From the NCBI RefSeq assembly GCF_028583425.1, contig NC_072799.1, positions 85,484,217-85,548,216 of the forward strand: a DNA stretch of 64,000 bases. The letters run 5' to 3'. Source of the DNA: Eublepharis macularius. Lineage: Eukaryota; Chordata; Lepidosauria; Squamata; Eublepharidae. Shown piece after piece: positions 43,940 to 53,550 of this stretch (positions are counted from its first letter, which is position 1; each line of letters begins with the position of its first letter). The position numbers were made by a program, and so were the translations under genes. A model generated the notes under the pieces. The model was given only the letters and a program-made list of their open reading frames with translations. It made no database searches and was not told where the DNA came from.

Positions 43940-45367
43940 ATGCCTAAACTGGGGCAGACAGATACCAAGGCCGTGTCCAACAGGGACCCTTTATTTGATC
44001 CTTATACCTCCCCTGGTTCAGAAGGACTGGAACCTCCACGACCCGTTCAGGGAGGAACGGAGTCCAGGCGTACTGCACTGTATACCCTCGCACCTGATAG
44101 AGCTGAAACTAGGCCCAGGGCAGCAGCAGAACCTCTGATATCCCTGCCTACGCCGAGGCAGTGGGGTTCGAGGCCGAGAGACACGAGGGAAAGGAGAGCG
44201 AGTGCGGTATTTACTAAGTCGCAAATGGACGGGAAACGAAGTGTCGGCTCGATAGCAGAGCATTCAAGTAGCCAACCGTGGTATCACTGGAATCGAGAAG
44301 CCGACCAATTAGAGTGGGACCGAAGAGGTTCGGAAAGTACCCAGGTGTGGGAAACCTCCCGTCGCGACGTGATGAGTTGGGACTACGCGGAAGTTACCCC
44401 GTGGACGGGGTAACGCGAGCCGACTGAACAAAGTTAGGTACAATTACAGAGCCGAACTTTAGCGGTGGATGCTGGAATTTCGGCGGTAACTGGATTAGCA
44501 AAAGGAATACTGGTGGGGATATCGGAAGAAGAACAAGGTAACGGGGCCCAGGGCATGGGAGAAATTCGGCCATGGCCTCGGGCGACGGCTTCCTATGCAG
44601 AATATATGGAAACTACCCAAGTTCCCAATGAACCTCCTCAGGGGTATTCTGAAACGGTGGGTGCCACGGCGGCCCCAGGACGTGTACAAATGTTAGAGGA
44701 GAGACTTTGTAGTATGGAGGAGAGCTTAGCACATGCTGTTCACCTGCTCTCCGTACTCATTGTCGGAGGATCAGAAGAAGGCCCCTCACAGGGAGAGGGC
44801 GCCCGCAGCCGAGTTGTCGGCCAAGGTCTGGCGGCCCTGCAGGCTATTGTCCTGGGACCACGTACCATCCCGAGAGAGCAACCGCTCTTACTAATAGACG
44901 ATCTGCAACAACCGGTGCAGCCACCGGAACAACCTCAGGGGCCAGCAGATGAGAGACCGGAGGAACTACCCCCTGATGCGCCGGGAGGGCCTCCGGGAGG
45001 GGAGGAAGAGGCACCGCAGGAGCAGCCACAAGAACAACCGCAGGAGCAGCCACAAGAACAGCCACAAGAACAGCCGCAGGAGCTCCCGGTCCTCCCAGGA
45101 GAACCACCACTACAGCCGCAGGAGGAGGCTCCGGTACTCCCACCGCTGCCACTGCCGCCTCAAGGGCAGCCACTTCTCCCACGACTTCCAGCGCCTAGGC
45201 TACCTCTACCGCTAAGACCGAGAGGTCCACCTCCGCAAGGCCCTCCGGTTCCGCGAGCGCAGAGACCACAACTGAGGCCGCAAGGTCTTCCAATACCGAG
45301 ACCCCAAGGGATTCTGCAGCCGAGGCCCCAGTACCCGCCGATACAACTGCCCCCGCGTCGACCTGAC
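43940..45367 (+). pseudogene. Gag-like proline/glutamine-rich frame, interrupted
   Basis: One frame runs from ATG 43940 to the Penelope junction with only two stops (TAA 44411-44413, TAG 44435-44437), about 475 codons. The first part is Arg/Ser-rich and includes PWYHWNREADQLEWDRRGSE. After the stops comes a possible coiled-coil segment (MLEERLCSMEESLAHAVHLL), then a Pro/Gln/Glu region with five or six PQEQ units near 45019-45087 and a basic PRPQ-rich end. I do not recognise the family; gag-like is inferred from position after the LTR. The terminal TAA at 45368 belongs to the inserted element, so the frame is truncated. The sequence is GC-rich compared with its surroundings. Confidence 0.55.
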
Positions 45368-45427
45368 TAAGTGTTCTATAGACTTAATCAATTCTGTGGT
45401 GTCCTTAACATAAGTTGATGTTGACTG
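45368..45427 (-). repeat. Inverted 60-bp fragment of the Penelope-like element
   Basis: The complement of 45584-45643 (RT coding) with two mismatches, separated by 156 bp. It marks the 5' end of the insertion, where such elements often carry inverted fragments. Confidence 0.9.
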
Positions 45428-47068
45428 ATTATTAATGAATCACCTCGCACTCCCGTTTTTTATGTGTTACCTAAAATTCATAAAAACAGGTTTCCTCCCC
45501 CAGGACGTCCAATCGTCTCAGGTTCGAATTCTGTTTTGGAACCATTAGCATTTTTTGTTGACCATGTTTTGCAACCTATTGTTCAGTCAACATCAATTTA
45601 TCTTAAGGACACCACAGAATTGATTAAGTCTATAGAACACTTAAAAATTCCAACAGAGGCATCCCTTGTTACGATGGATGTGGAATCGTTATACACTTCG
45701 ATCCCTCATGAGGGTGCCAGAGCAGTAGTAGAGAAGGTTCTTCTTGCTAGAACCTCTGAGGTTCCCCCCACTCAATTTCTGTTGCAATTAGTAGACATTA
45801 TTTTGGAGAAAAATTATTTTTGGTTTAGGGATCAATTTTTCTTTCAGTGTAAGGGAGTTGCCATGGGGTGTCCAGCAGCCCCGAGCATCGCCGTATTATA
45901 TATGGCAGATTTGGAAGCATCACACCTCCTGAATCCAGAAGTGAATCCTTTTTATGAGGAGATCATTTATTACAAAAGGTACATAGACGATGTGGCCATG
46001 ATCCTGAGGAATAATACTTGTACAGATGGGCTAGGAGAATGGATGAACTCAGTAGACCACAACATTAAATTTACGTGGCAATCTAATCAACATAGTATTA
46101 ATTTCTTGGATGTAATAATTTACAAGAATACTGTCCACACATTAGGTGTGAAACCATTTAGGAAACCCACTGACAGATGGGCATATCTCCATTATTCATC
46201 ACATCACAATATTAATTTAATTAGAAACATCCCTTTCGGTCAATTCTTACGGATTAAACGCAACTCAACCGATAAAAAGGATTACGAGAGGGAGGCTATC
46301 AGACTACAGCAGGCCTTTATGGAGAGAGGCTACCCATATCATGTAGTCGAAAAAGCCAGAGTGAGAGCCAGTGGGATTTCTAGACGTTCCCTTTTAGCCC
46401 CGTCTGCTAAGAAAGAACAAAACAGGATAGCATGGTCCATAGACTATTCCCCTTTAGCGATGCCCATCACGAGGATTGTTAAACGTAACTGGTACATTAT
46501 CCAGAGTATAACCGGCTGTGCCGAATTTCCTTTAATTGGACTTCAGAAAACCAACAGTATTAAAGATGCAGTGGTACACTCTGATTTTGGTAGGACTAGA
46601 TCATTGGCGAGGACCCCCCGACCTACCAGCCACTTCCCATGTGGCCATTGCAATGTTTGCCATTTTTCTGTAAATGTTGATGCTATGGTTAACCCAGCGA
46701 ACGGGGAGAAGTTATATACAAAAAGCTTTTCTACATGTAGTTCTTCAGGCATCATTTATGCCATTCAATGCTCGTGTAACCTGCTGTATATTGGTAGCAC
46801 TATTAGACCGGTAAAGCTCCGGATCCAGGAGCATATGTCCAAAATCAGAAATGCCGTGATTGAGGCTCCGCTTACCCAACACTTCATAACATACCATAAA
46901 AGTGAGCGTGAATTTTGCTACACTGTATTGCAAGTGCTGGACAAGAAAGGGGGCTTGGCCGATCGTAAAGCTTTACTTCGTTTGGAAGCCAGATGGATTT
47001 TTACTCTCGGGACTGTGGCACCAAAAGGACTTAATCAAGAGATCGACTTCACCCCATTTTTGGGATAA
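45428..47068 (+). CDS. Penelope-like element reverse transcriptase / GIY-YIG endonuclease, 5'-truncated
   Basis: An uninterrupted frame of about 546 codons with no initiator of its own. It opens with the Penelope phrase VLPKIHKNRFPPPGRPIVSG, followed by the RT motifs MDVESLYTSIPHEG, CKGVAMGCPAAPSIAVLYMA and YKRYIDDVAMI, with YIDD as the catalytic aspartate pair, and then HSINFLDVIIYKN. A cysteine-rich linker (CGHCNVCHF) precedes the GIY-YIG nuclease, seen as IIYAIQCSCNLLYIGSTIRP with conserved R and EH downstream. The end ARWIFTLGTVAPKGLNQEID is typical for the family. Full Penelope-like proteins are about 800 residues or more, so some 250-300 N-terminal residues are missing. The linker cysteines suggest a Neptune-like clade, but I am not sure. 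Confidence 0.92.
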   Translation: MINESPRTPVFYVLPKIHKNRFPPPGRPIVSGSNSVLEPLAFFVDHVLQPIVQSTSIYLKDTTELIKSIEHLKIPTEASLVTMDVESLYTSIPHEGARAVVEKVLLARTSEVPPTQFLLQLVDIILEKNYFWFRDQFFFQCKGVAMGCPAAPSIAVLYMADLEASHLLNPEVNPFYEEIIYYKRYIDDVAMILRNNTCTDGLGEWMNSVDHNIKFTWQSNQHSINFLDVIIYKNTVHTLGVKPFRKPTDRWAYLHYSSHHNINLIRNIPFGQFLRIKRNSTDKKDYEREAIRLQQAFMERGYPYHVVEKARVRASGISRRSLLAPSAKKEQNRIAWSIDYSPLAMPITRIVKRNWYIIQSITGCAEFPLIGLQKTNSIKDAVVHSDFGRTRSLARTPRPTSHFPCGHCNVCHFSVNVDAMVNPANGEKLYTKSFSTCSSSGIIYAIQCSCNLLYIGSTIRPVKLRIQEHMSKIRNAVIEAPLTQHFITYHKSEREFCYTVLQVLDKKGGLADRKALLRLEARWIFTLGTVAPKGLNQEIDFTPFLG

Positions 47069-47641
47069 GGCTCATGTACTATTTGCAGCAACAGATCTAT
47101 TGGTCCCGATCGTTTTAATTGTTAATTATAATTTTCGTTCCATTCTCCTTTAAATTTGTAATGTCATGACTGTTTCCATTATCTTTGGGCGTGCTATTTA
47201 AATCACACAAGCCCTTGATGGGCTGCAGATGGGAGAAAAATATACAAGGACATTTGAGATTGAGAAGAAACCTTCTGTTCCTGTCTGCCGAATTGGGTGA
47301 AAAATGAGAATTATGTCACAATGGTAAATGCAACTGTATATATTTTTTGTATAATTTTTCATGATAATTCTGCCCTCCGTGTAAAATTGTACATTGGGTA
47401 AAGAATTGTGTTTTGTTCGTTTTCAGAAATTTATGACAATGGCCGGTGAAGAAGCTTAATTTACTGCGAAACAGGATAATTTAGCCTGGCAAACCCGTTG
47501 CCGTTTTCCCGTCGGGAGCAGCCGAGAAACCAGGCGCTCCCCCTTCCTTTTTTCTTCCTTGTATTCGGCGTGCTTAATATAAATACAATTTGAGTAGCCA
47601 GTTTACGGTCTCTTGGCTTTTTTCTCTTGCCCCTTTTTGGA
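47069..47641 (+). other. Penelope-like 3' UTR
   Basis: Non-coding, ends against the truncated 3' LTR. At about 47443-47476 the sequence GGTGAAGAAGC, TTAATTTACT, GCGAAACAGG resembles a hammerhead core, but the first core C is G and no clear cleavage triplet follows. The exact end of the Penelope part is not visible. Confidence 0.55.
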
Positions 47642-47997
47642 AGTGTTTTAAGTTCTTCTTTTGCAGGTGACAAGCAGTCCAGTAACAGTTATCTCAAAGA
47701 AGAGGAATGTTATGACTACAAACTTTCCAGCCTTGGGAAAGTTTCATTCTCTCAGCTTCAAGTCGTTTGTTTTGAGAACTGTGGGGGGAGGATGGGACTT
47801 GCTGGGCTATGCTATTCTGTACCTTAACCTTTGCCTGTCATTCATAACAATACGCGTGTACCAGCCAAGATATTGCATCTTGGTTAGTGGACTATAATGG
47901 TTGTTTATATTCAGTAAAATCTTTTGGAACCAATGGACTCATGTCTAATTGCAAGAGATAGACTGGATTGCAACTTTTAGTAAGCCATAGTCTGACA
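47642..47997 (+). repeat. 3' LTR, 5'-truncated
   Basis: 356 bp corresponding to 43558-43913 and ending TCTGACA. Confidence 0.9.
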
Positions 47998-48529
47998 CAC
48001 TCCACCTTTCTCCTCAATTGAGACCCAAAGTGGGTTAACATTCCTCTGTTTTGCTGTCAGCCAGCCATCCTCCTGGAGCACCGAGGGGCCCACAAGCACT
48101 GGAAGACGGTTGCCAGAAGCTTTAGCTAGCTCAAAATGCTGTGGCAGGATCTTTTGAGTAGGTTATCCAGGCATTTTTCTTTGGGTTAATTCAAAGTGCT
48201 GGTTCTCACCTTTAATGCCTTTCTCAACCTGGGCCCACATTTCTGAAGGACTGCCTTTCAAATCCATGTGCTAATTATGCTCCATGCCAGCATCTTCCTG
48301 TTGGAAAACAGTTTGGAGGGCATTGGTGGGCATGCCTGGGTGGGCATTTTATCTCAAAAGATCTCAATCCTTTGGGTCAGCCTCCCAGGACAGATGCTAT
48401 TTTTATCCCTGTTCAGTAAGGCTTGCAAAGTAGTTTGTTTTGGAAGGGTCTTTGCTTATTTTTATCAGAAGCTGTAGAATTACTTGCTGTTTACTGAGAA
48501 TATTGTTCTGGTCAGGATTAGAAGATTTC

Positions 48530-49200
48530 ACTGTGTGTGTTATGTGCCATCAAGTCGCCTCTGACCTATGGTGACCCTATGAATGACCTCCAAAACATCC
48601 TATCTTTAACAGACTTGCTCAGATCCTGCAAACTGGAGGACGTGGCTTCTTTTATTGAGTCAAGTCATCTCATTTTAGGTCTTCCTCTTTTCCTACTCCC
48701 TTCCACTTTTCCTAGCATTATTAACGTTTCCAGAGAATCTTGTCTTCTCATCATGTGACCAAAGTACGATAGCCTCAGTTTTGTCATTTTAGCTTCCAGG
48801 GAGAATTCAGGCTTGATTTGATCTAGTACCCACTGATTTGTCTTTTTTGGCTGTCCATGGTATCCACAAAACTCTCCTCCAGCAACACATTTTAAATGAA
48901 TCAATTTTCTCCCTGTCAGCTTTCTTCACTGTCTACCTTTCACATCCATCCATAGTAATGGGGAATACCATAGTTTGGATTATCTTGATCTTGGTTCCCA
49001 GAGAGACATCTTTATCTTTAAGGATCTTCTCTAGCTCCCTCACAGCTGCTCTTCCAAGTCTCAATCTTCTTCTGATTTCTTCATTGCACTCTCCCTTTTC
49101 ACTACTATGTATTTTTTTAACTTTAGTTGTTACATACCTTATGAAGCTCATTGGAGCTTGGAGAAAATGTGGCATATGCATTTTTAAAGTAAACAAATAA
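48530..49200 (-). pseudogene. RTE/BovB-type LINE reverse transcriptase fragment
   Basis: The minus strand encodes EIRRRLRLGRAAVRELEKIL, then KDKDVSLGTKIKIIQTMVFP, then KLRLSYFGHMMRRQDSLETL and GKVEGSRKRGRPKMR. These are the C-terminal motifs of RTE/BovB reverse transcriptases. The frame is broken between about 48905 and 48930. Confidence 0.8.
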
Positions 49201-50105
49201 AGCAGACAATTAAAAATAGCAAACCATAAAACCCAACGTTATCTCATGACTCTTCTATCTGTACATTACAAGCAGGAACTGTACATTTTACCACTGAAGT
49301 TGGTTTACTGAGTCAGCTTTAGCTCTTTGTACTTTTCTGTAGCTGTTTCACTCTGCCATTTCATGTATTGATAGTATGTACTTAGACTTATTGAGAGATT
49401 TACAGATAAAACTTAAAACAAATAGAAAAATAACACAGATATAAGAAAAACCAACCAACAATTATAGCCCATTTTAATTTCATAATATCATAATATCTAG
49501 TTATCAACAATCTCCCATAAAACTTGACCAGAACCACAATAACAACATACAAAACATTTAATAAAAAACAGCAGCATGGATAATGACATTCCAAAGATCC
49601 TCACAACAAGGAGCAGCACAAATGATAGCTTTAAAAAAAGTGTGAAAAGTGGCACCTCCCACAACTTTTATTTTGATTTCATTATTATAGTTGTTTTAAT
49701 TGTTTCATTATTGTTGATTTTACTGTAAGTCGCTTTAGGGCATATGGAGATGCAGCAAATGCCTTAAAATAAATAAATAAAACAACAAACAAATATTTGG
49801 GTGAGGTATTCTGTCAATCTACCATCATAAAAGGCAAAATGCAGACCAGAATACAATCAATGCAAGAAAAGCAGGGATTTAAACGCATAAGGCAAACTTA
49901 GTTTGCAATCTGTAACTGCACTGCTGAGTTGACTGCCAATATTCATGCTTCTAATCCACAAACATGGCGGGGTGCATTTGTCCTCCCCACCCCAATTCAA
50001 TTTCAGGGAGGGCACCAAACCTCCCATAGCAATCTCTTCCCAGTGTATTCCTAAAAGTACTTGATGTAGATATTCTGCTGGAGCTGTCAAACCTCTAGGT
50101 GAGTA
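49201..50105. other. AT-rich intergenic DNA
   Basis: Includes a probable LINE 3' tail at about 49670-49790 (GTCGCTTTAGGG, AAATAAATAAA). No gene recognised. Confidence 0.45.
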
Positions 50106-50124
50106 CTAATAACCAACAGGATAC

Positions 50125-50430
50125 ACAGTGTAAAAAGGTAAAGGTAGTTCCCTGTGCAAGCACCAAGTCATTACTGACCCATGGGGGACATCGCATCTCG
50201 ATGTTTTCTTGGCAGACTTTTTGTTACAGGGTGGTTTGCCATTGCCTTCCCCAGTCATCTTCACTTTACCCCCAAGAAACATTTTACCAACCTCAGAAGG
50301 ATGGAAGGTTGAGTCACCCTTGAGCATGTTACCTGAACCCGGCTTCCACCAGGATCGAACTCAGGTTGTGAGCAGAGCTTGGACTGCAGTACTGCAGCTT
50401 ACCACTCTGTGCCATGGGGCTTATTTTACA
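50125..50430 (-). repeat. tRNA-derived SINE, minus strand
   Basis: On the minus strand the head reads AGCCCCATGGCACAGAGTGG then GAGTTCGATCC (box B). The rest matches a widespread squamate SINE ending in AAGGTAAAGGTAG at its left edge. Confidence 0.75.
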
Positions 50431-50976
50431 CAGTGTAATACTAGCAAAATAAATAACCTACTGTGAAAGCAGTAGCAAAGTTTAAACAAAGTCCTTTATA
50501 CAATATCTCCTACACAAAGTAGACAATTATAACTATTTAAAGACACATTAACAAAATAGTATGAAGTGTTCTCTATCCAATATTTACAATAGCCACACAC
50601 AAAGAATAATAAGGTCCATAATAATCTAAAGTAGATAACTTGTAAACTCCAACTTCAATATAAATTACCTTCAGTCTTGAACTTCTGTTGTTTAGAACTT
50701 CTGTTCAGTTAACGGGTAGCCCCAGGTAACTCACTTGTTTCAACCATAAGCCTTTATCAAAACCATGATTCCATTTAGGACCACAAAGGCGCAACAATAT
50801 CCACTGAAATTCAGAAAAACCTCTAAACCATATCAGTCATTACACCATTTTCCATAGGAAATTCCCATTTGGAAGGGAATAATGTCAATGTATTGTTGCC
50901 AGAAGGAAAGATTGAAAGACTTTGTCTTTGTGTGTGGCGGTTGTAAATATTGGATATAGAACACTTTATACTAATT
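50431..50976. other. Intergenic DNA, no gene recognised
   Basis: AT-rich unique-looking sequence. The phrase AGTTTAAACAAAGTCCTTTA (50479) recurs inverted near 51245. Confidence 0.45.
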
Positions 50977-50987
50977 TGTTAATGTGC

Positions 50988-51190
50988 GATGTATTGTCGA
51001 AGGCTTTCACGGCCGGAGAACGATGGTTGTTGTGGGTTTTCCGGGCTGTATTGCCGTGGTCTTGGCATTGTAGTTCCTGACGTTTCGCCAGCTACACCTC
51101 CGAAGATGCCAGCCACAGCCGCTGGCGAAACGTCAGGAACTACAATGCCAAGACCACGGCAATACAGCCCGGAAAACCCACAACAACCAT
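50988..51190. mobile_element. Compact head-to-head hammerhead-containing insertion
   Basis: A 203-bp inverted repeat flanked by perfect 11-bp duplications TGTTAATGTGC (50977-50987, 51191-51201). The arms carry the same sequence as 25165-25735. The plus-strand arm has CCGAAGA at 51100-51106 (second core base changed), stem II GCCAGC/GCTGGC and an intact GAAAC from 51127. The minus-strand arm lacks the CUGAAGA half. Confidence 0.8.
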
Positions 51191-51289
51191 TGTTAATGTG
51201 CCTTTAACTTGTTATAAGTGTCTGCTTGTGTAGGAGATATTGTATAAAATACTTTGTTTAAACTTTGGTTCTAATTAACCTCCGGGGGG

Positions 51290-51452
51290 GGGGGCAAGAA
51301 TTACAGCTAATCGCCAAACTACAGAGATCAGCTCCCCTCCAGGAAACGGCAGCTCTGAAGGACAGACTTTATGGCGTTATATTTCTGCTGAGCTCCTTCC
51401 CTTCCCCAAACTCCACCCTCTCCAGACACTGTTGCCATATTTGGCAATCCTA
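51290..51452 (-). repeat. Dispersed repeat, inverse of the 687-911 type
   Basis: Shares the CTACAGAGATCAGCTCCC and GTTGCCATATTTGGCAATCC type phrases of a common reptilian repeat. Assignment is tentative. Confidence 0.4.
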
Positions 51453-51938
51453 ATTGTCTGGTCAACACGCAGTGACTCCAGGTCTGGTCAGTCCTAGTTG
51501 GGAAGTCTGCCTTGGAACCTGGGGACGCCCTGCAAGAAATACAGGACAGAAACGTGATTAATACGTTCCAGTGACAGAGGTTTTACTAACTGGAATCTGA
51601 AGTCTTTCTTATCCAGCAACTTGCTGTGGGTAGTGATGAAAGCTTCTCTTTGTCCAGCCCAAACTAAAGCCATTTATACAGACAGGAAATTACTAATTGA
51701 GGAAGAAGCATCGTGCGCTCGCTCGCTCTCTCCGCTATGCTGCAATTTCATCAATTCTGTTACCAGTGAGTGAAGGCTTTTCTACAAACCACAACTACAC
51801 TCTCTTCAATACAGAGCAACGGTTACCTTTAGTGTCCAGAAGAGGGCCTCCTAACACCAAATGTCTACTTGCATTGAACACTGAAGAGTTCTGCTTTGCT
51901 GTTCAAGGTCCCCTATAGTTTCACTGCATTCATCAGAC

Positions 51939-52246
51939 CAGGGCTTTTTTTCTGGGAAAAGAGATGGTGGAACTCAGTGGGTTGCCAGCACAGGGGGCAA
52001 CTCTGGGCGGGAGGTGGTGCCCCTGGTACCACACACGCACGTGCAAAGTGCGCACACGCTCCCAGGACTGCACAATGATGTCACTTTTGGTCAGCTGGAA
52101 CAAGGGGGAGTTTTTTAAAGTTTAAATTGCCCTTGGAGAAAATGGTCACATGGCCAGTGGCCCCACCCCCTGATCTCCAGACAGAGGGGAGTTTAGATTG
52201 CCCTCTGCGTCAGCTGCGCAGAGGAAAAGCTAAACTCCCATTATAA
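51939..52246. mobile_element. hAT-like MITE, right part lost
   Basis: Starts CAGGGCTTTTTTTCTGGGAA like 31066 and keeps the TTTAAAGTTTAAATTGCCC interior. It is cut off where the next LTR begins. Confidence 0.7.
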
Positions 52247-52580
52247 AAAAGCTAAACAACCATTATAGTCCACTATCCAAGATACAATGATCTTGGCTGA
52301 TACATGAGTATTGTTACGAATGACAGGCAAAAGCAATGGTACAGAATAGCAATCCCATGTAGGCCCCATCCTCCCCCACAGTTCTCAAAACAAACGGCCC
52401 GAGGGTGAGAAAGTGAAAGCTTCCCAAGGCTGGAAAAGTTGTAGACATAACATTCCTCTTCTCTCTGTGATGTTCCAATGAACTGCTTGCCACCTGCAAC
52501 AGAAGCACTTAAAATATTGACAAGATTAAAATGGAGTCTCTTTGGTTTGAAGACATATAAAACATAGTCAGAACCTGACA
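52247..52580 (-). mobile_element. Truncated LTR of the TGTCAG/CTGACA family
   Basis: Complement of the LTR from about its ACTATAATGG segment to the terminal CCTGACA at 52574-52580. Roughly 90 bp of the LTR 3' end is missing. Diverged from the other copies. Confidence 0.8.
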
Positions 52581-52625
52581 GAGCTTTTGTGAGTCACAGA
52601 TCACTTCTTCAGATAAAGTGAGCTG
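52581..52625 (-). repeat. Hammerhead-type repeat fragment at the duplication junction
   Basis: The minus strand reads CTGAAGAAGTGATCTGTGA then CTCACAAAAGCTC: core CUGAAGA, stem II GUGA/UCAC, and AAAA in place of GAAA. It ends exactly where copy 2 of the duplication starts. Confidence 0.55.
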
Positions 52626-52711
52626 TGATGGTGTTCAGTACTTTTTCCTAAACTTTTTTTTTTGTTTGAAATAGGACCTGTTTGAAATAGGACTGTGTTT
52701 CTTTTAAATAG

Positions 52712-52885
52712 GACTTGGAGAACAAACTTACCTAAGGGAGCTTGCGCTCTTCTGTGCTCCTCTGTGGAACATGACCGTGCTCCAGTTCTTGGCGTGCGAG
52801 TAAATGTTCTCCTGTCCCGGTATCTCATTGAACCATGCAGTTCAGGAAAATCCAAAGTTACCTACATGTGTAGAATTGATTTAAG
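52712..52885 (+). CDS. DLC1: Second copy of DLC1 penultimate coding exon
   Basis: Identical to 26153-26326, including acceptor TTTTAAATAG and donor AAG|GTAAAC, so it remains splice-competent. No upstream DLC1 exon is duplicated with it inside the window. It could be reached only by splicing over copy 1, or it is an orphan or an assembly duplicate. Confidence 0.85.
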
Positions 52886-53429
52886 GTAAACTTTTCTACT
52901 TTGCTCTCTCTTTTTTTCCTGTTCTGCTTTTGGAATTGTGCAATCGCACTCTTGTGGAAATTTGGGTTGCAGGGTAGCCGTAGGCTGGCACTGCTGCCCC
53001 ATTCCATCCTGATTTTTCTACTGTAGGATGGAAAAATCATGAAATCTGTTTTAATTCAGGGCTGTGTAAGATTTGTCACCTGTGGTTCATGTAAGTGCAG
53101 AACTCTCAGGAGGTATTTTCCCTGGGCCAGTATCACATTTGACCACCAAATTCCATCTGTCCTGTTGGGTTTTGGATGTTCACATTTGTGCTGCCCTGAT
53201 TCCTGTGTTTACAGTTGCTCTGAATGTTTTTGTCAGTCCATCCTCTGCTCGCAGATACGCTGTACCATTGGTTCTGCCGTCCATGACAAAGCAAAAATGT
53301 GACTCTTTGATTTGGATCTCCACCCATTTCCCCAACTGAACACCTGTCCTGAAAATCTCTGTTTCTTTTATATTTTTTCCACCAACCAGATAAGTTGCTT
53401 CACACATCTGTTTTCTTTTGTTAAAACAG

Positions 53430-53550
53430 GGGGCATAAGCCTGACTGGTATGCAAAAGCTTTCGGACATTTATGTGCAGCAGAAGTTGTTAAGATCAGAG
53501 ATTCTTTCACTAAGCAGAACGTTGAGAATAAGGAAGCGAAATCCAGGTGA
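53430..53550 (+). CDS. DLC1: Second copy of DLC1 last coding exon
   Basis: Identical to 26871-26991, ending in TGA at 53548-53550. It encodes the same START C-terminus, so use of either copy would give the same protein. A second copy of the whole 3' UTR and its poly(A) signal (58112-58117) follows. Confidence 0.85.

Larger units (their letters stand above)
43497..47997 (+). mobile_element. LTR retrotransposon containing a Penelope-like element
   Basis: The unit is bounded by CACTC at 43492-43496 and 47998-48002, a perfect 5-bp target duplication. It consists of a 5' LTR (43497-43913), a gag-like region (43940-45367), an inverted Penelope fragment (45368-45427), a truncated Penelope body (45428 to about 47641) and a 3' LTR (47642-47997) lacking its first 61 bp. 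The two LTRs differ at about 12 of 356 aligned positions without indels. No LTR-type protease, reverse transcriptase or integrase remains. It may be a nested insertion with deletion or a mobile chimera. Confidence 0.85.

Noticed and set aside
43914..43940. A tRNA primer-binding site after the 5' LTR
   Set aside because: No TGG start or recognisable tRNA 3' end complement next to the LTR.
45368..45643. Classical twin-priming inversion
   Set aside because: Twin priming inverts an upstream segment without duplicating it; here the inverted piece duplicates sequence 156 bp inside the body.
47443..47476. Functional hammerhead ribozyme in the Penelope-like 3' UTR
   Set aside because: TGAAGA and GCGAAAC are in place, but the first core C is G and no convincing stem III with cleavage triplet is visible.
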